Assembly: GCA_001898965.1 (NCBI GenBank)
Contig: MKVW01000003.1
Coordinates: 743,440 to 807,439 of the forward strand
Reading direction: 5' to 3'
DNA length: 64,000 nt
Origin: Rhizobiales bacterium 62-17
GTDB lineage: Bacteria > Pseudomonadota > Alphaproteobacteria > Rhizobiales > Beijerinckiaceae
The notes under the pieces are model-generated. The model worked only from the letters and a program-made list of their open reading frames with translations. It had not been told where the DNA came from and searched no databases. Shown here piece after piece: positions 6,946-16,489 of this stretch. Every line of letters starts with the position of its first letter. The stretch's first letter is position 1. Made by a program: the position numbers and the translations under genes.

Positions 6946-9732
6946 TTATTGCAGGCGTTCCAACGCCGCCTTCAGCTTGTCGATCCGCGACAAAGCCTCT
7001 TCGCGGCGTTCGCGGTTCTCCTCAACCACCTCTTCGGGCGCGCGGCGCACGAAATCGGCATTGTTGAGTTTGGCATCGACCCGGCGAACTTCGCCTTCTT
7101 CCTTGGCGATCTCTTTCGTCAAACGGGTCTTCTCGGCAGCCAGATCGACAATGCCGGCGAGCGGCAGCGCTGCGACGACGCCACGCACGATCATCTGCGC
7201 GGATTCCGGCGGCGGTGCATCGGCGAAGGAAATGTCGGAGAGACGTGCAAGCCGTTTGATGGTCGCATCCCACGCCCCTGCCCGGCGCCGCACTTCCGCA
7301 TCGACGGCGGCGAGGACGAGCGGCATTTGCGCGCCAGCAGGCACATTCATTTCAGCGCGCACCGAGCGCACTTCCGACACCAGGTCGACGACGAAACCGA
7401 TTTCGGCTTCGGCCGCTTCATCGCCAGCGATAACGTTGCTCGGCCATTCGGCCAGCGCCAACACGCTCTCGCGCTTCGGTCCTTCCGCACCTTTGATCGC
7501 CCACAGCTCTTCGGTGATGAAGGGCATGAACGGATGCAACAGTTTGGCTATTTCGTCGATGACATAGGCCGTGGTGGCGCGGGTTTCCGTCTTGGCTGCA
7601 CCATCCTCGGCACCCTGCAACACGGGCTTGCCGAGTTCCAGATACCAGTCGCAGAAGATGTTCCAAACGAAGCGATAGACCGAAGCCGCTGCTTCATTGA
7701 AGCGATAGGTCTCGATCGCCGTGGTCACTTCGCCGGTGGCGCGGGCCAGTTCGCCGATGATCCACTTGTTCAGTGTCTCGTTCACCGTGGCCGGATCGAA
7801 ACCGGCGACGCGGGCGCAGCCGTTCATCTCGGCGAAGCGCGAAGCGTTCCACAGCTTGGTCGCGAAATTACGATAGCCTTCGACGCGCTGCGTCGACAGC
7901 TTGATGTCGCGCCCCTGCGCGGCCATGGCGGCCAGCGTGAAGCGCAGAGCGTCGGCACCGTAGGTATCGATCAGGTTCAAGGGATCGATGACGTTGCCTT
8001 TCGACTTCGACATCTTCGCGCCCTTCTCGTCACGGACGAGCGCATGCATGTAGACGTCGCGGAACGGAATCTCGTCCATGAAATGCAGGCCCATCATCAT
8101 CATCCGGGCGACCCAGAAGAAGATGATGTCGAAGCCGGTGACGAGCACGCTTGTCGGATAGAAACGCTTGACGAACGTCTCGTCCTCGCCCGGCCAGCCG
8201 AGCGTCGAGAACGGCCACAGCGCCGAAGAAAACCATGTGTCGAGCACGTCCTCGTCGCGGGTGAGCAAGGTCTTCCATTGCTCAGGGTCCTGAGCGATCC
8301 GGCCGGCTTCGACGTCGTCATAGACTTCGCGCGTCACCGCATCGGCCAGGGCCTGCGTGACCGCGTCTTCCTCGCTCTCGGCGACATAGATGCCACCCCA
8401 GGGCGAATACCAGGCCGGGATCTGATGACCCCACCAAAGCTGGCGCGAGATGCACCAGGGCTGGATGTTCTCCAGCCAATCGAAGAACGTTTTCTCCCAG
8501 TTCTTCGGAATGAACTGCGTGCGCCCATCACGCACGGCCGCGATCGCCGGCTGCGCCAGGGTCTTGGCATCGACATACCACTGGTCGGTGAGCCAAGGCT
8601 CGATGACCACGTTGGAGCGATCGCCATGCGGCACCGCATGAGCGTTGGGCTCGATCGCCGGACACAGGTTGCGCTCCTGCATCATGGCGACGATCAGCTT
8701 GCGCGCCTCGAAACGGTCCTTGCCTTCGAGCGCCAGAACCGCATCGAGATCGCTGCTCGCGGGCACGCCTTCGAGGAAGTCAGCATTGTCGCGCAGGATC
8801 AGTTTGGCTTCCTGATCGAAGATGTTGATCAGCGGCAGGTTGTGGCGGCGGCCGACCTCGAAGTCGTTGAAGTCATGCGCCGGGGTGATCTTCACCGCGC
8901 CCGTGCCCTTCTCGGGATCGGCATAGGTATCGGCGACGACCGGAATGCTGCGGCCCACCAGCGGCAGCACGACGCGACGGCCGATGAAGTGACCGAGCTT
9001 GACGTTCTCTGGATGAACCGCGACAGCGGTGTCACCAAGCATGGTCTCGGGACGTGTCGTCGCCACGGTGATGAAGGTGAGCGGATTTTCCGGATCGTAG
9101 ATCGCGCCTTCGACCGGATAGTTGAAATGCCAGAGGTTGCCCTTGGTCTCGACCTGCACGACCTCGATATCGGAGACGGCCGTGAGCAGTTTCGGGTCCC
9201 AATTGACGAGCCGCTTGTCCTTGTAAATCAGGCCCTGGCGGTAGAGCTCGACGAAGACTTTGACGACGGCCTGCGACAGGCCTTCGTCCATGGTGAAGCG
9301 TTCGCGGCTCCAATCGCACGACGCGCCGAGGCGCTTGAGCTGGTTGACGATGGCGCCGCCGGACTCAGCCTTCCATTCCCAGACCTTTTCGAGGAAGGCC
9401 TCGCGGCCCATGTCGCGGCGGCCCGGCTGCTGACGCTCGGCGAGCTGGCGCTCCACCACCATCTGGGTGGCGATGCCGGCATGGTCGGTGCCCGGCTGCC
9501 ACAGCACGTCCTTGCCGCGCATGCGCTCGAAACGGGCCAGAATGTCCTGCAGCGTGTTGTTGAGGGCATGCCCCATGTGCAGGGAGCCGGTGACATTGGG
9601 CGGCGGGATGACGATCGAAAACGGCGGCGCATCGGCCCGCTCCGGCCGGCCCGCCTTAAAGGCTTGTGCTTCGTCCCAGGCCCGCGCGACGCGGTTTTCC
9701 ACCGCGCCGGGGTCGAATGTCTTGTCCATCAT
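6946..9732 (-). CDS. valS: Valyl-tRNA synthetase
   Basis: Class I aminoacyl-tRNA synthetase that charges tRNA-Val in the cytoplasm. At 928 residues it has the normal bacterial length. The HIGH motif appears as HMGH at residues 52-55 after PPPNVTGSL; KMSKS is intact at 573-577. The editing domain lies between them, the anticodon-binding helical domain follows, and the last 70 residues form the charged coiled-coil arm typical of ValRS. The protein begins MMDKTF, so the start may be either of two adjacent ATGs. It is transcribed on its own, with a terminator hairpin downstream. Confidence 0.97.
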   Translation of the reverse strand: MMDKTFDPGAVENRVARAWDEAQAFKAGRPERADAPPFSIVIPPPNVTGSLHMGHALNNTLQDILARFERMRGKDVLWQPGTDHAGIATQMVVERQLAERQQPGRRDMGREAFLEKVWEWKAESGGAIVNQLKRLGASCDWSRERFTMDEGLSQAVVKVFVELYRQGLIYKDKRLVNWDPKLLTAVSDIEVVQVETKGNLWHFNYPVEGAIYDPENPLTFITVATTRPETMLGDTAVAVHPENVKLGHFIGRRVVLPLVGRSIPVVADTYADPEKGTGAVKITPAHDFNDFEVGRRHNLPLINIFDQEAKLILRDNADFLEGVPASSDLDAVLALEGKDRFEARKLIVAMMQERNLCPAIEPNAHAVPHGDRSNVVIEPWLTDQWYVDAKTLAQPAIAAVRDGRTQFIPKNWEKTFFDWLENIQPWCISRQLWWGHQIPAWYSPWGGIYVAESEEDAVTQALADAVTREVYDDVEAGRIAQDPEQWKTLLTRDEDVLDTWFSSALWPFSTLGWPGEDETFVKRFYPTSVLVTGFDIIFFWVARMMMMGLHFMDEIPFRDVYMHALVRDEKGAKMSKSKGNVIDPLNLIDTYGADALRFTLAAMAAQGRDIKLSTQRVEGYRNFATKLWNASRFAEMNGCARVAGFDPATVNETLNKWIIGELARATGEVTTAIETYRFNEAAASVYRFVWNIFCDWYLELGKPVLQGAEDGAAKTETRATTAYVIDEIAKLLHPFMPFITEELWAIKGAEGPKRESVLALAEWPSNVIAGDEAAEAEIGFVVDLVSEVRSVRAEMNVPAGAQMPLVLAAVDAEVRRRAGAWDATIKRLARLSDISFADAPPPESAQMIVRGVVAALPLAGIVDLAAEKTRLTKEIAKEEGEVRRVDAKLNNADFVRRAPEEVVEENRERREEALSRIDKLKAALERLQ

Positions 9733-9837
9733 CTAAAAACGCTGCTCCGGCTTTCGCCCAGATTAAGTCACGAAAGCCGTCAGAAACAGGGCGGTGCCGG
9801 TAAAGTCAACTGGAGCGTATCGCAGCGGAAAATGAGG

Positions 9838-10533
9838 TCAGCGACCGCCGCGCGCCACCCGCTCGATCTCGGTGCGGACCAGCCGTTCGACCAGGGTCGG
9901 CAGATTGTCGTCCAGCCACTGTTTCAGCATCGGCCGCAGCAGCTCGCGTGCCAGATTCTCCATCACGTCGGGATCGCGCAGCAGGACCGATTGCGCCAAC
10001 GACTGGAAGGCCGAGGTGACGCTGGCGTTGGTTTGGGCCGACAGCAGTGGCTGCGGCGCCGGATCGGGGCTGATTTTCCGCGGCTCAGGGCGGGCTTCGG
10101 CCCTGAACTCGCTTCTGGCCTCATCCACGGTCCGGACGAATTCCGCCTCGTCACTGACCCGGCGGACACGCGGCGGCGGCACCACGGCTGGTTGTTCTAC
10201 GATGGAGGAGCGCAGCGGCAGCGCCGCCTCGTCGAGCCAAGCGGCAACGTCCTCGGGGATCTCCGGCTCGGCCGGCACAGGGTCCGGCGCCTTGGCCTGC
10301 ACCGCTGGCTTTTCGATCGTCGGCTCGGGCCGACGCGCTTCGAGAGGTGGCGGTGTTGGTGCCGGCGGCGGCTCGACCAATGTCGGCCGCGCGGGACGCG
10401 GCGTCAGCGGCAGCACCTGATCGTCGGCGATGATGCGCCGGATCGATGCGAGAATTTCTTCCATCGTCGGATCGCTGCCAGCCTTGGACGATGCCGAGGA
10501 CGGAGCGCTCTGCGGAACTGGAATCGCATTCAT
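9838..10533 (-). CDS. popZ: DUF2497 / PopZ-like polar organizing protein
   Basis: A 231-residue protein with the PopZ layout. The N-terminal helix PTMEEILASIRRIIADD (about residues 23-39) is the conserved client-binding segment; a long Pro/Glu/Ala-rich low-complexity middle follows, then C-terminal helices ending in LLRPMLKQWLDDNLPTLVE, which drive oligomerisation. In Caulobacter, PopZ forms the polar matrix that anchors ParB-parS. The start at 10533 has an AAGGAAG SD 9 bases upstream; the ATG at 10566 has none. It lies between valS and tolC on the same strand, a familiar order in Hyphomicrobiales. Confidence 0.85.
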   Translation of the reverse strand: MNAIPVPQSAPSSASSKAGSDPTMEEILASIRRIIADDQVLPLTPRPARPTLVEPPPAPTPPPLEARRPEPTIEKPAVQAKAPDPVPAEPEIPEDVAAWLDEAALPLRSSIVEQPAVVPPPRVRRVSDEAEFVRTVDEARSEFRAEARPEPRKISPDPAPQPLLSAQTNASVTSAFQSLAQSVLLRDPDVMENLARELLRPMLKQWLDDNLPTLVERLVRTEIERVARGGR

Positions 10534-10747
10534 GGCCGGCCGCTTCCTTGTCTCAAACCGTTTCATACTGCGCGCAACCTACACGCCGACTCGATCGGAC
10601 AGCAGCCCACGACGAGGCCGAAACGGTGCAGCCCACAGAATGATTCGTTAAGAGTAGATTGATCCGGTCTTGAAGGGCCGGCAAGCCCCCCGTCACCAAG
10701 TCCCTGTTGCAACTGCCGCATCCCCAACGAGGAATGCGGCGTTGACC

Positions 10748-12178
10748 TTAGCGTCCGTCAGGGATACCGGTGCCGAACCACTTGCCCTTCACCTGCTCGT
10801 AGTGAATGCCGGGGTTGTAAGCATTGACCCGCAGACCGAGCGTGGTCGCGGTCAACTGACCGACGGCGGAGACCAGGGCATAGGAATTGACCACGCGATC
10901 GCGTTGCGCCGAGATCAGATTGACGCGCGACTGCAGCAGCGCCTGCTGCTGGTTGAGCACTTCGACCGTGGTGCGCTGGCCGACCTTGGCTTCCTCGCGC
11001 ACACCGTTCAAGGCGATTTCGGCGGCACGAACCGCCGCTTGCGTCGACTGGATGACACGCGCCGAAGCATCCCATTGGCCCCAGGCCGAAATCACATTGG
11101 CGCGGATCTGATCGCGTTGCAGATCGGCCTGCAGACGCGCCTGCCCCAGCAATTCCTTCGACTGACGGATCGACGCGTAGCTGAGACCGCCATCATAGAG
11201 CGGCATGCTGAGCGAACCGATGACGGAGGCGGTCGTCGCATGCATGCCGACAATGCCCTGCTGTTCATAGGCGCGGCTCAAGGTGCCGGTGACGCCGACC
11301 GTCGGCATCAACGCGCCTTCGTTGATCTTCACCGCCAAAGCGGCAGCATCGACATTGTGCAAGGCCGCCTGGATCAGCGGATGTTCGGCCTGCGAGCGGT
11401 TGAGCGCGTCGTTCAACGAACGCGGAACCATGCGCTCGAGCGGACGGGCCGGATCGAGGCTCTTGGCATCGATGCCGATGAACTGACGGTAAGCGGCGAG
11501 AGAGGTCTGCAAGGTCGCTTGCGAGACGACCGCGTTGGCGCGGCCCTGGGCCAGCGAGGCCTCGGCCTGCGCCACGTCGGTGCGCGTCACTTCACCGACC
11601 TTGAAGCGATCCTGCGTCAGACGAAGCTGCTCGGCGAGCACTTCGACGTTGTTGTTGTTCAGATTGAGGATCGCCGTATCGCGCAGCACGTTCATATAGG
11701 CGGCGGCGGAATTGGCGAGGAGCAGCTGCTCGCTCTGGCGCAATTGCTCGCGTGACTGCAGCACTTGCGAGTCGGCCTGGCGCACGCCGTTGATGGTGCG
11801 GTTGCCGTTCCAAATGTTCTGCGTGACGCTGAGACCGAACGAACCCGGCGTCGTATGCGAATTGATGGCGCGACCAGAAGCGTTGGTGCCGAGATACTGC
11901 ACGCCGGCCTGGGCCTGGCCGGTGATCGTCGGACGATAGCCGGAAGTCGCCTTCGGCACGTTCTCATCGATGGCGCGCGTCGCCGCGCGCTGCTGATTGA
12001 GATCGGGGCTGTTCACATAGGCGCGCGAGAGTGCGCCCGAAATTGTTTCTGCACTGACCGGAACAAGTCCTCCGGACGCCGCAACCATCGACAGCGCCAG
12101 CAGCAGGCGCGTCGATACGCCACCTAACACTGGACGCTTCGCCTTGCCGTCACACGAACGTTCGACCGACACAATCAA
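10748..12178 (-). CDS. tolC: TolC family outer membrane efflux protein
   Basis: Outer-membrane channel-tunnel of type I secretion and RND efflux systems. After the signal peptide (hydrophobic STRLLLALSMVAASGG, cleavage after VSA), the mature part begins ETISGALSRAYVNSPDLNQQ, the usual TolC helix start, and shows two internally similar halves. I chose a TTG at 12178 preceded by AAGAGG with a 6-base gap, giving 476 residues. An ATG at 12328 directly abuts the pcm stop and would add 50 residues of unlikely sequence before the signal peptide. No inner-membrane pump is encoded beside it, as is common for a shared TolC. Confidence 0.9.
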   Translation of the reverse strand: MIVSVERSCDGKAKRPVLGGVSTRLLLALSMVAASGGLVPVSAETISGALSRAYVNSPDLNQQRAATRAIDENVPKATSGYRPTITGQAQAGVQYLGTNASGRAINSHTTPGSFGLSVTQNIWNGNRTINGVRQADSQVLQSREQLRQSEQLLLANSAAAYMNVLRDTAILNLNNNNVEVLAEQLRLTQDRFKVGEVTRTDVAQAEASLAQGRANAVVSQATLQTSLAAYRQFIGIDAKSLDPARPLERMVPRSLNDALNRSQAEHPLIQAALHNVDAAALAVKINEGALMPTVGVTGTLSRAYEQQGIVGMHATTASVIGSLSMPLYDGGLSYASIRQSKELLGQARLQADLQRDQIRANVISAWGQWDASARVIQSTQAAVRAAEIALNGVREEAKVGQRTTVEVLNQQQALLQSRVNLISAQRDRVVNSYALVSAVGQLTATTLGLRVNAYNPGIHYEQVKGKWFGTGIPDGR

Positions 12179-12328
12179 GACTGACCTCTTTGCCCGAGCG
12201 GCAACTTTAACCGCTTCTTTAAGTTTCGCACCGGTAGTTCGTGGCAGATTACGACTTTTAAACAGTCGCGACCCGCCCAGGCGGCTATTTTTTCCTTGTG
12301 ACGCAAAAATGCGACACAAATCACTCAT

Positions 12329-13018
12329 TTAGAAACTAAAAGCCGCTTTTCGGCGGAAGGCATCCAGCGGCCGGGCCGCGGCATCGAACAGCATCCGGCT
12401 GCCGATACGGCCGGAATTCTTCTCAAAAACCGAGGCTTTGCCGCGCCAGCCCGCAGCCCCCTCCGGCAGGACGATGGTATAGAGCCGGCCGCCCTCCGCC
12501 AGTTGCTCGAACAGGCCTTCCGGCTCCGCTTCGATGGCGCCATCGATCACGATGACGTCGAAAGGTCCTTGAGCGGCCGCGCCCGCAGCCAAATCGCCGG
12601 TCACGGCTTGAATGTTGGCGGCGCCGATTCGCGCGAAATTGGCGGTGGCCGCCTCCGTTAGCGCGGCCTCGTTGTCGAGCGCGACGACGCTGCCGGCAAT
12701 CCGGCCCGCCAAGGCGGCCGTGTAGCCGGTGCCCGAAGCGACGACGAGCACCTTGTCACTGGGCGAGAGCTCAGCCGCCTGCAACAGACGGGCGACGACC
12801 ATGGGAGCCGGCATCGCCCGCCCCTGGCTGCCCGGAATGTCCAACATGCGGTCGCTATAGACGACGGCCGAGGCCACACCGGGAGCGAAAATCTCGCGCG
12901 GCACGTCGAGCGCCGCGGCCAATACATCGCGATTGGTGATGTCGAACGTGCGCAATTGGCAATCGACCATCGTCTGCCGCAAGGCTTCGATGGTGGGAAC
13001 AGCCTGATAATCCAGCAT
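12329..13018 (-). CDS. pcm: Protein-L-isoaspartate O-methyltransferase family protein
   Basis: A 229-residue SAM-dependent methyltransferase of the PCMT family, which repairs isoaspartyl residues in aged proteins. The N-terminus MLDYQAVPTIEALRQTMVDC and the block QLRTFDITNRDVL are typical of the alphaproteobacterial branch. The SAM motif reads VVASGTGYTAALA (about residues 82-94), with Ala where GxGxGY enzymes have the first Gly. The DVIVIDGAIE block follows. The frame extends upstream to 13114 without conserved sequence, so I start at the MLDYQ methionine. It lies directly upstream of tolC with abutting coordinates. Confidence 0.87.
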   Translation of the reverse strand: MLDYQAVPTIEALRQTMVDCQLRTFDITNRDVLAAALDVPREIFAPGVASAVVYSDRMLDIPGSQGRAMPAPMVVARLLQAAELSPSDKVLVVASGTGYTAALAGRIAGSVVALDNEAALTEAATANFARIGAANIQAVTGDLAAGAAAQGPFDVIVIDGAIEAEPEGLFEQLAEGGRLYTIVLPEGAAGWRGKASVFEKNSGRIGSRMLFDAAARPLDAFRRKAAFSF

Positions 13019-13096
13019 TTTCAGCCCGATGAATAAGGGGACGCCAGGTCCGGCGGACCCGGACTCAGTATTCGCCCGACTTATAGAGCCGGGTGG

Positions 13097-13122
13097 GACG
13101 CCCTGTCCATGCACAGGGCGTC
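13097..13122. terminator. Hairpin between pcm and the Cys-rich secreted protein gene
   Basis: A perfect 10-bp stem (gacgccctgt and its complement) with a 6-base loop. It lies 34 bases beyond the stop of the minus-strand gene at 13156-13650 and upstream of pcm. There is no T-run, so terminator function is only likely. Confidence 0.45.
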
Positions 13123-13155
13123 AGGATATCCGGCTGATGGCTGCGCCAATATGGC

Positions 13156-13650
13156 TCAGCCTTGGCCTTTCAGGCGGGCATTGCACTGGCTGTAGTAGCC
13201 GCCGCCCTTCTGAATCCACTTCAGGCCGCCGTTGGAATTGTCGACCTTATTGGCATTGTATTGATCGAGGCAGGTCTTCTGGCGCTGCTTGCCTGCCGAA
13301 AGCGTCGAATATTTCGGCGAGACAGCGGTCGGAAACAGCGCGGCCGACGCGGGCATAGCGGGCGCATTGGCGGCGGGGGCGCGGGGAGCCGGCGCGGCGG
13401 CACTGGCGGTCGGTGCGCGTGAGGCCGGGGCAGCGGCCGTGGGAGCTGGTGCGGCGGCCATGTCCCGGCGGCACGAAGCCAGGAATTGCTGCCAGGTTTG
13501 ATTGTTGGTGGTGTTGGCGGCCTTGGCGGCCTGCCATTTCTCGCCGCAGACCTTCATCGCATTGGCTTGCGCTTGGGCCGGCAAAGTGGCGCCAAGCGAA
13601 CCGACGAAGACGGTGGCGGCGACGAAACCAAAACAGCTCACAATTTTCAT
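13156..13650 (-). CDS. Secreted protein with two PsiF-like Cys repeats
   Basis: A 164-residue secreted protein of unknown function. It starts MKIVSCFGFVAATVFVGSLG and has a cleavage site after AQA. It then has a repeat with the pattern VCGEKWQAAK...TWQQFLASCRR, an Ala/Pro-rich linker, and a second repeat CLDQYNANK...GGGYYSQCNARLKG. The paired Cys spacing recalls PsiF-type repeats. The start at 13650 has a clean GGGAGG SD; an upstream ATG at 13740 does not. Monocistronic, with a terminator-like hairpin downstream. Periplasmic localisation is inferred. Confidence 0.72.
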   Translation of the reverse strand: MKIVSCFGFVAATVFVGSLGATLPAQAQANAMKVCGEKWQAAKAANTTNNQTWQQFLASCRRDMAAAPAPTAAAPASRAPTASAAAPAPRAPAANAPAMPASAALFPTAVSPKYSTLSAGKQRQKTCLDQYNANKVDNSNGGLKWIQKGGGYYSQCNARLKGQG

Positions 13651-13736
13651 AACAACCTCCCGTGTCGATGAGACCGGTGCGCGAAAGCTCCTCCTTTTTT
13701 TCTGGACCGTCAACGCGCCTTGCAACCTGTCGCGCA

Positions 13737-13764
13737 ACAAAAAAGCCGGGCTTACGCCCGGCTT
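13737..13764 (-). terminator. Intrinsic terminator of the transglutaminase-like peptidase gene
   Basis: A perfect 9-bp stem (aagccgggc and its complement) with a 4-base loop. Read on the minus strand it is followed by a T6 tract, 22 bases after the stop of the gene at 13786-14409. Classic rho-independent form. Confidence 0.88.
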
Positions 13765-13785
13765 GAGTTGCCTCTCTCGGAGGTA

Positions 13786-14409
13786 TCAGCGGGAGACCAC
13801 AAGGGGAGCGGTCGTCTCCACACCGATGTCGACCCACAGGTTCGGATCGGTCTGCGACTGACGCTTCACGAACCTGTAGGGAACTTTGTTCCACGGCTTC
13901 ACCTCGTCGACGAGATTGTCGAGGATGAACTCGCCCTGGCTGGTCTTCACGGTGAGGACCGCATGGCCCTCGCCCTTCTCATCCTTCACCACCGTCACCA
14001 GCAGCCCCTGGCGCGGAAAACCTTCTTCGATCAGCAGACGACGCTTGAGGAGAACGAAATCCTCGCAGTCGCCGACGCCATCGGTCGGATAGTCCCAGCG
14101 ATCGACGACGCCCCAATGTTCCTGGTCGGTCTTGGCCTTGATGTTGCTGTTCACCCAGGAATTGATGCGCTTCATCAGCTTGGCCGTCTGCGCGGTATAA
14201 TTCACGTCGGCCGCCGGCACTTCCTTGGTGTTGCACTCACCCGCATAGCGCTTGCAGAAATCGACCCAGCCGTAAGGCACCAAAGTCGAGCTGCCGACCG
14301 CGATGAACGTCGACTTGAGCGACTGCGCCCGCGTGGAAGACTGACCGAGAAGATATCCAGCAAATACAATGGCTGTCGCCACCGCAATCTTCGTAATCGA
14401 CCTGACCAT
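13786..14409 (-). CDS. Transglutaminase-like cysteine peptidase (BTLCP, LapG-like)
   Basis: A 207-residue periplasmic cysteine peptidase of the bacterial transglutaminase-like family (DUF920). It has an N-terminal signal or membrane helix (residues 7-28). The triad is visible: Cys in VGDCEDFVLLKR, His in GHAVLTV and Asp in FILDNLVDE. LapG relatives cleave large surface adhesins during biofilm release under c-di-GMP control, but no LapD or adhesin gene is in the window, so the target is unknown. A strong terminator follows; the upstream gap is AT-rich and should hold the promoter. Confidence 0.86.
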   Translation of the reverse strand: MVRSITKIAVATAIVFAGYLLGQSSTRAQSLKSTFIAVGSSTLVPYGWVDFCKRYAGECNTKEVPAADVNYTAQTAKLMKRINSWVNSNIKAKTDQEHWGVVDRWDYPTDGVGDCEDFVLLKRRLLIEEGFPRQGLLVTVVKDEKGEGHAVLTVKTSQGEFILDNLVDEVKPWNKVPYRFVKRQSQTDPNLWVDIGVETTAPLVVSR

Positions 14410-14847
14410 AACACCGCCCCTGTTTTCTTATGGGGCCAGTGTTGCAGGGCGGCTTTTCTGTCGATTGAAATGAAAAGAGCGCTTTTTACGCGAATACGTT
14501 CATATTTATTCTGGCGAGCATCAAGTATAACAAAGCCTAAGGAGATTGGGTAAAATTCGACGTAATCATATTATCTACATGATTTTACGATATCTTTTAC
14601 CTGTTCGGCCGGGCTTCGCCACACATGTTCAAATACGCATAAAACTGCAAGTATTAACGGGCGGGCGGGAAAGCGGCCGAAAACTGGTTAATATGGCCGC
14701 CGGAGACCCGTTAATTTCGCAAAAAAGTCGACAGGCTGATGCAGCCTGTCCTCCGTATTTATCGGTCTTGCAACGACGCCCGGCGGGCCCACATCTAAAG
14801 GGTCGCCGGATCGTCGGATGGACGCAGCCCCTTTCGCAGGAACGCCT
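14410..14847. other. 438-base AT-rich intergenic region with a hairpin
   Basis: Between divergent genes (peptidase on minus, EcsC on plus). The part at 14490-14600 is clearly more AT-rich than its surroundings and probably holds both promoters. An 8-bp inverted repeat, acaggctg-atg-cagcctgt, lies at 14731-14749. An open frame at 14546-14887 on the plus strand has no family-like sequence and overlaps the EcsC start, so I do not call it a gene. Confidence 0.5.
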
Positions 14848-15729
14848 ATGCCCGACGTACATCCGTTTCGAGACGCGCCTCATCTGAAGGTCGTCGAGCC
14901 CGATCTGTCGCAAATCTTCAGCCCCCTGGCGCCGGAAGACGAGCAGGCGCTCGCCGAGGCCGTCCGTCTGCTCGAATATACGTCGATGACGGCGAGGCTG
15001 ACCCATGTGCTGGGCAAGCAGATTTCCAGCATCGGCAGCCTGGTTCCGATGCGGGTTCGCAATATCGCCAACAAAGCCGCCGCGATCGCCCTGAAGGGCG
15101 CGATGAAGATCGCGCTGAAGAGTCTCGATCAAAAACCGGGATCGGCGAACACGCTCTATCATAAGACGCTGGCGACGGCGTCCGGCGCCGCCGGCGGCGC
15201 GCTCGGCATCGCCGCCCTGCCCGTCGAACTGCCGATTTCGACAACGATCATTCTACGCGCCATTGCCGATATCGCCCGCAGCGAAGGCGAAAACCTGAAG
15301 GACCCGCAGACGGCGTTGGCCTGTATGGAAGTGTTCGCGCTCGGCGGCCGCTCGGAAGTCGACAACGAAATGGAGAGCGCCTATTTCACCGCCCGCGCCT
15401 TCCTGGCGAAGTCGATCAGCGAGGCGGCCAAATATCTGGCTTCGCAAGGCGCGGCGCAGGAAAGCGCGCCGGTTTTCGTCAAACTGATCACCCAGATCGC
15501 GGCGCGCTTTGGCGTGGTGGTCACGCAGAAGGCCGCGGCACAGGCCGTGCCCGTGCTCGGTGCCATCGCCGGCGCCAGCATCAATTACGCCTTCGTCGAT
15601 CACTTCCAAGGCCTGGCGCGCGGCCACTTCACGGTCCGTCGCCTGGAACGCAAATACAGCCCCGAGCAGATCCGGATGGAGTATGATCGGCTGGTCGCGG
15701 TGTGGCGCGAGAACCGCGAAGTGGAATAG
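14848..15729 (+). CDS. EcsC family protein
   Basis: A 293-residue protein of the EcsC family, named after a Bacillus ABC-transporter-associated protein of unknown biochemical role. The central Ala/Gly-rich segment (ASGAAGGALGIAALPVELP, then IILRAIADIARSEGEN) is the family core and could associate with the membrane. A second Gly/Ala-rich helix near residue 240 (VPVLGAIAGASINYAFVDHF) fits the usual C-terminal half. I start at 14848, where AGGA lies 7 bases before ATG; 14818 would add ten residues without an SD. It stands alone on this strand. Confidence 0.82.
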   Translation: MPDVHPFRDAPHLKVVEPDLSQIFSPLAPEDEQALAEAVRLLEYTSMTARLTHVLGKQISSIGSLVPMRVRNIANKAAAIALKGAMKIALKSLDQKPGSANTLYHKTLATASGAAGGALGIAALPVELPISTTIILRAIADIARSEGENLKDPQTALACMEVFALGGRSEVDNEMESAYFTARAFLAKSISEAAKYLASQGAAQESAPVFVKLITQIAARFGVVVTQKAAAQAVPVLGAIAGASINYAFVDHFQGLARGHFTVRRLERKYSPEQIRMEYDRLVAVWRENREVE

Positions 15730-15839
15730 ACGACGGAATTAAGCTCGGTATGGCGCGCACACATCGCCGTGATAAAACGCACATCCTTGCCGGACACGAA
15801 GCCCTAAGGCTCCAGTGACGATGCCTGACCTGGAGCGCG

Positions 15840-16421
15840 ATGATGAGAATGAGCTTTGGTGTGCTCGCCCTGCTCGCGGTGGCGGGCCTGCATGCCCAGC
15901 CCTCCTCGGCCGCTGAAAGCCGTTATACCAATCTCGGCAACACCGGCTGCAAACTCGATCAAGAGGCGTCGCGCCAGATCAAGCCGCATGAAGATTTCAA
16001 GCCGCTGCTCTATCGCTGCAACGGCCTCGGCGAACGTCAGGTGAGCGTCACCTATCACGGCCTGGTGGTACGCACGACGATCGCGCGCAAGGACGGCAAG
16101 AGCCTCGATATCCTGACACCGTATGACGCCGGACCGAAGATTGACTGGCGCGGCGAGCGTAAAGCCGCGCCGACGGCCGCCATCTTGCGCCTGTCAGCCA
16201 GAGGCGACGACGGCCAGCCGGCTTCGGCCTTGGCCGTGGTCAAACTGGCGCCGGAACAGGACTGCCTTATCGCCGTCATCGAGGTGAAGGCCAATCGCAA
16301 TGCCAATGAAGCGGCGCGCGAGATCGCCGATGCGGCGGGTTCGGCAAGCTGTGGCGCCCCCCGCGTCATCGGTGCTCCGGGACCTGTCGGGACGGAGATC
16401 CTTGGCCTCAACAAGCGCTAA
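15840..16421 (+). CDS. Secreted protein of unknown function
   Basis: A 193-residue exported protein that I cannot assign to a named family. A signal peptide runs to about residue 24 (VLALLAVAGLHAQPSSA). The mature part has Cys residues in NTGCKLD, LLYRCNGLG, EQDCLIAV and SASCGAP, four in all, which suggests two disulfides in the periplasm. An SD (GGAG) precedes two adjacent ATGs at 15840 and 15843. It is followed by the ArsR operator with no other gene between, and appears monocistronic. Confidence 0.65.
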   Translation: MMRMSFGVLALLAVAGLHAQPSSAAESRYTNLGNTGCKLDQEASRQIKPHEDFKPLLYRCNGLGERQVSVTYHGLVVRTTIARKDGKSLDILTPYDAGPKIDWRGERKAAPTAAILRLSARGDDGQPASALAVVKLAPEQDCLIAVIEVKANRNANEAAREIADAAGSASCGAPRVIGAPGPVGTEILGLNKR

Positions 16422-16460
16422 TCAGCGCTTGACCAACGCATAGCCCGCTGGTTATACGTC

Positions 16461-16486
16461 AATCAATAACCAACGAGTTATTGATT
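16461..16486. promoter_or_regulatory. ArsR operator overlapping the start of its own gene
   Basis: A perfect inverted repeat, aatcaataac, a 6-base spacer, then gttattgatt, ends 4 bases before the arsR ATG at 16490. The size and position fit an ArsR-family dimer site for autorepression. The spacing leaves almost no leader, so binding would block promoter or ribosome access. A GTTATAC just upstream (16451-16457) could be part of the promoter. Confidence 0.8.
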
Positions 16487-16489
16487 GTG

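Noticed and set aside
6949..10662. Very long open frame on the plus strand opposite valS and popZ
   Set aside because: It mirrors two well-supported minus-strand genes, as high-GC codon use commonly produces; the product has no recognisable domains and an unnatural His/Arg/Gln/Asp composition.
14546..14887. Possible 113-residue protein before EcsC
   Set aside because: No motif, poor start context and overlap with the EcsC start; the region is AT-rich intergenic DNA.
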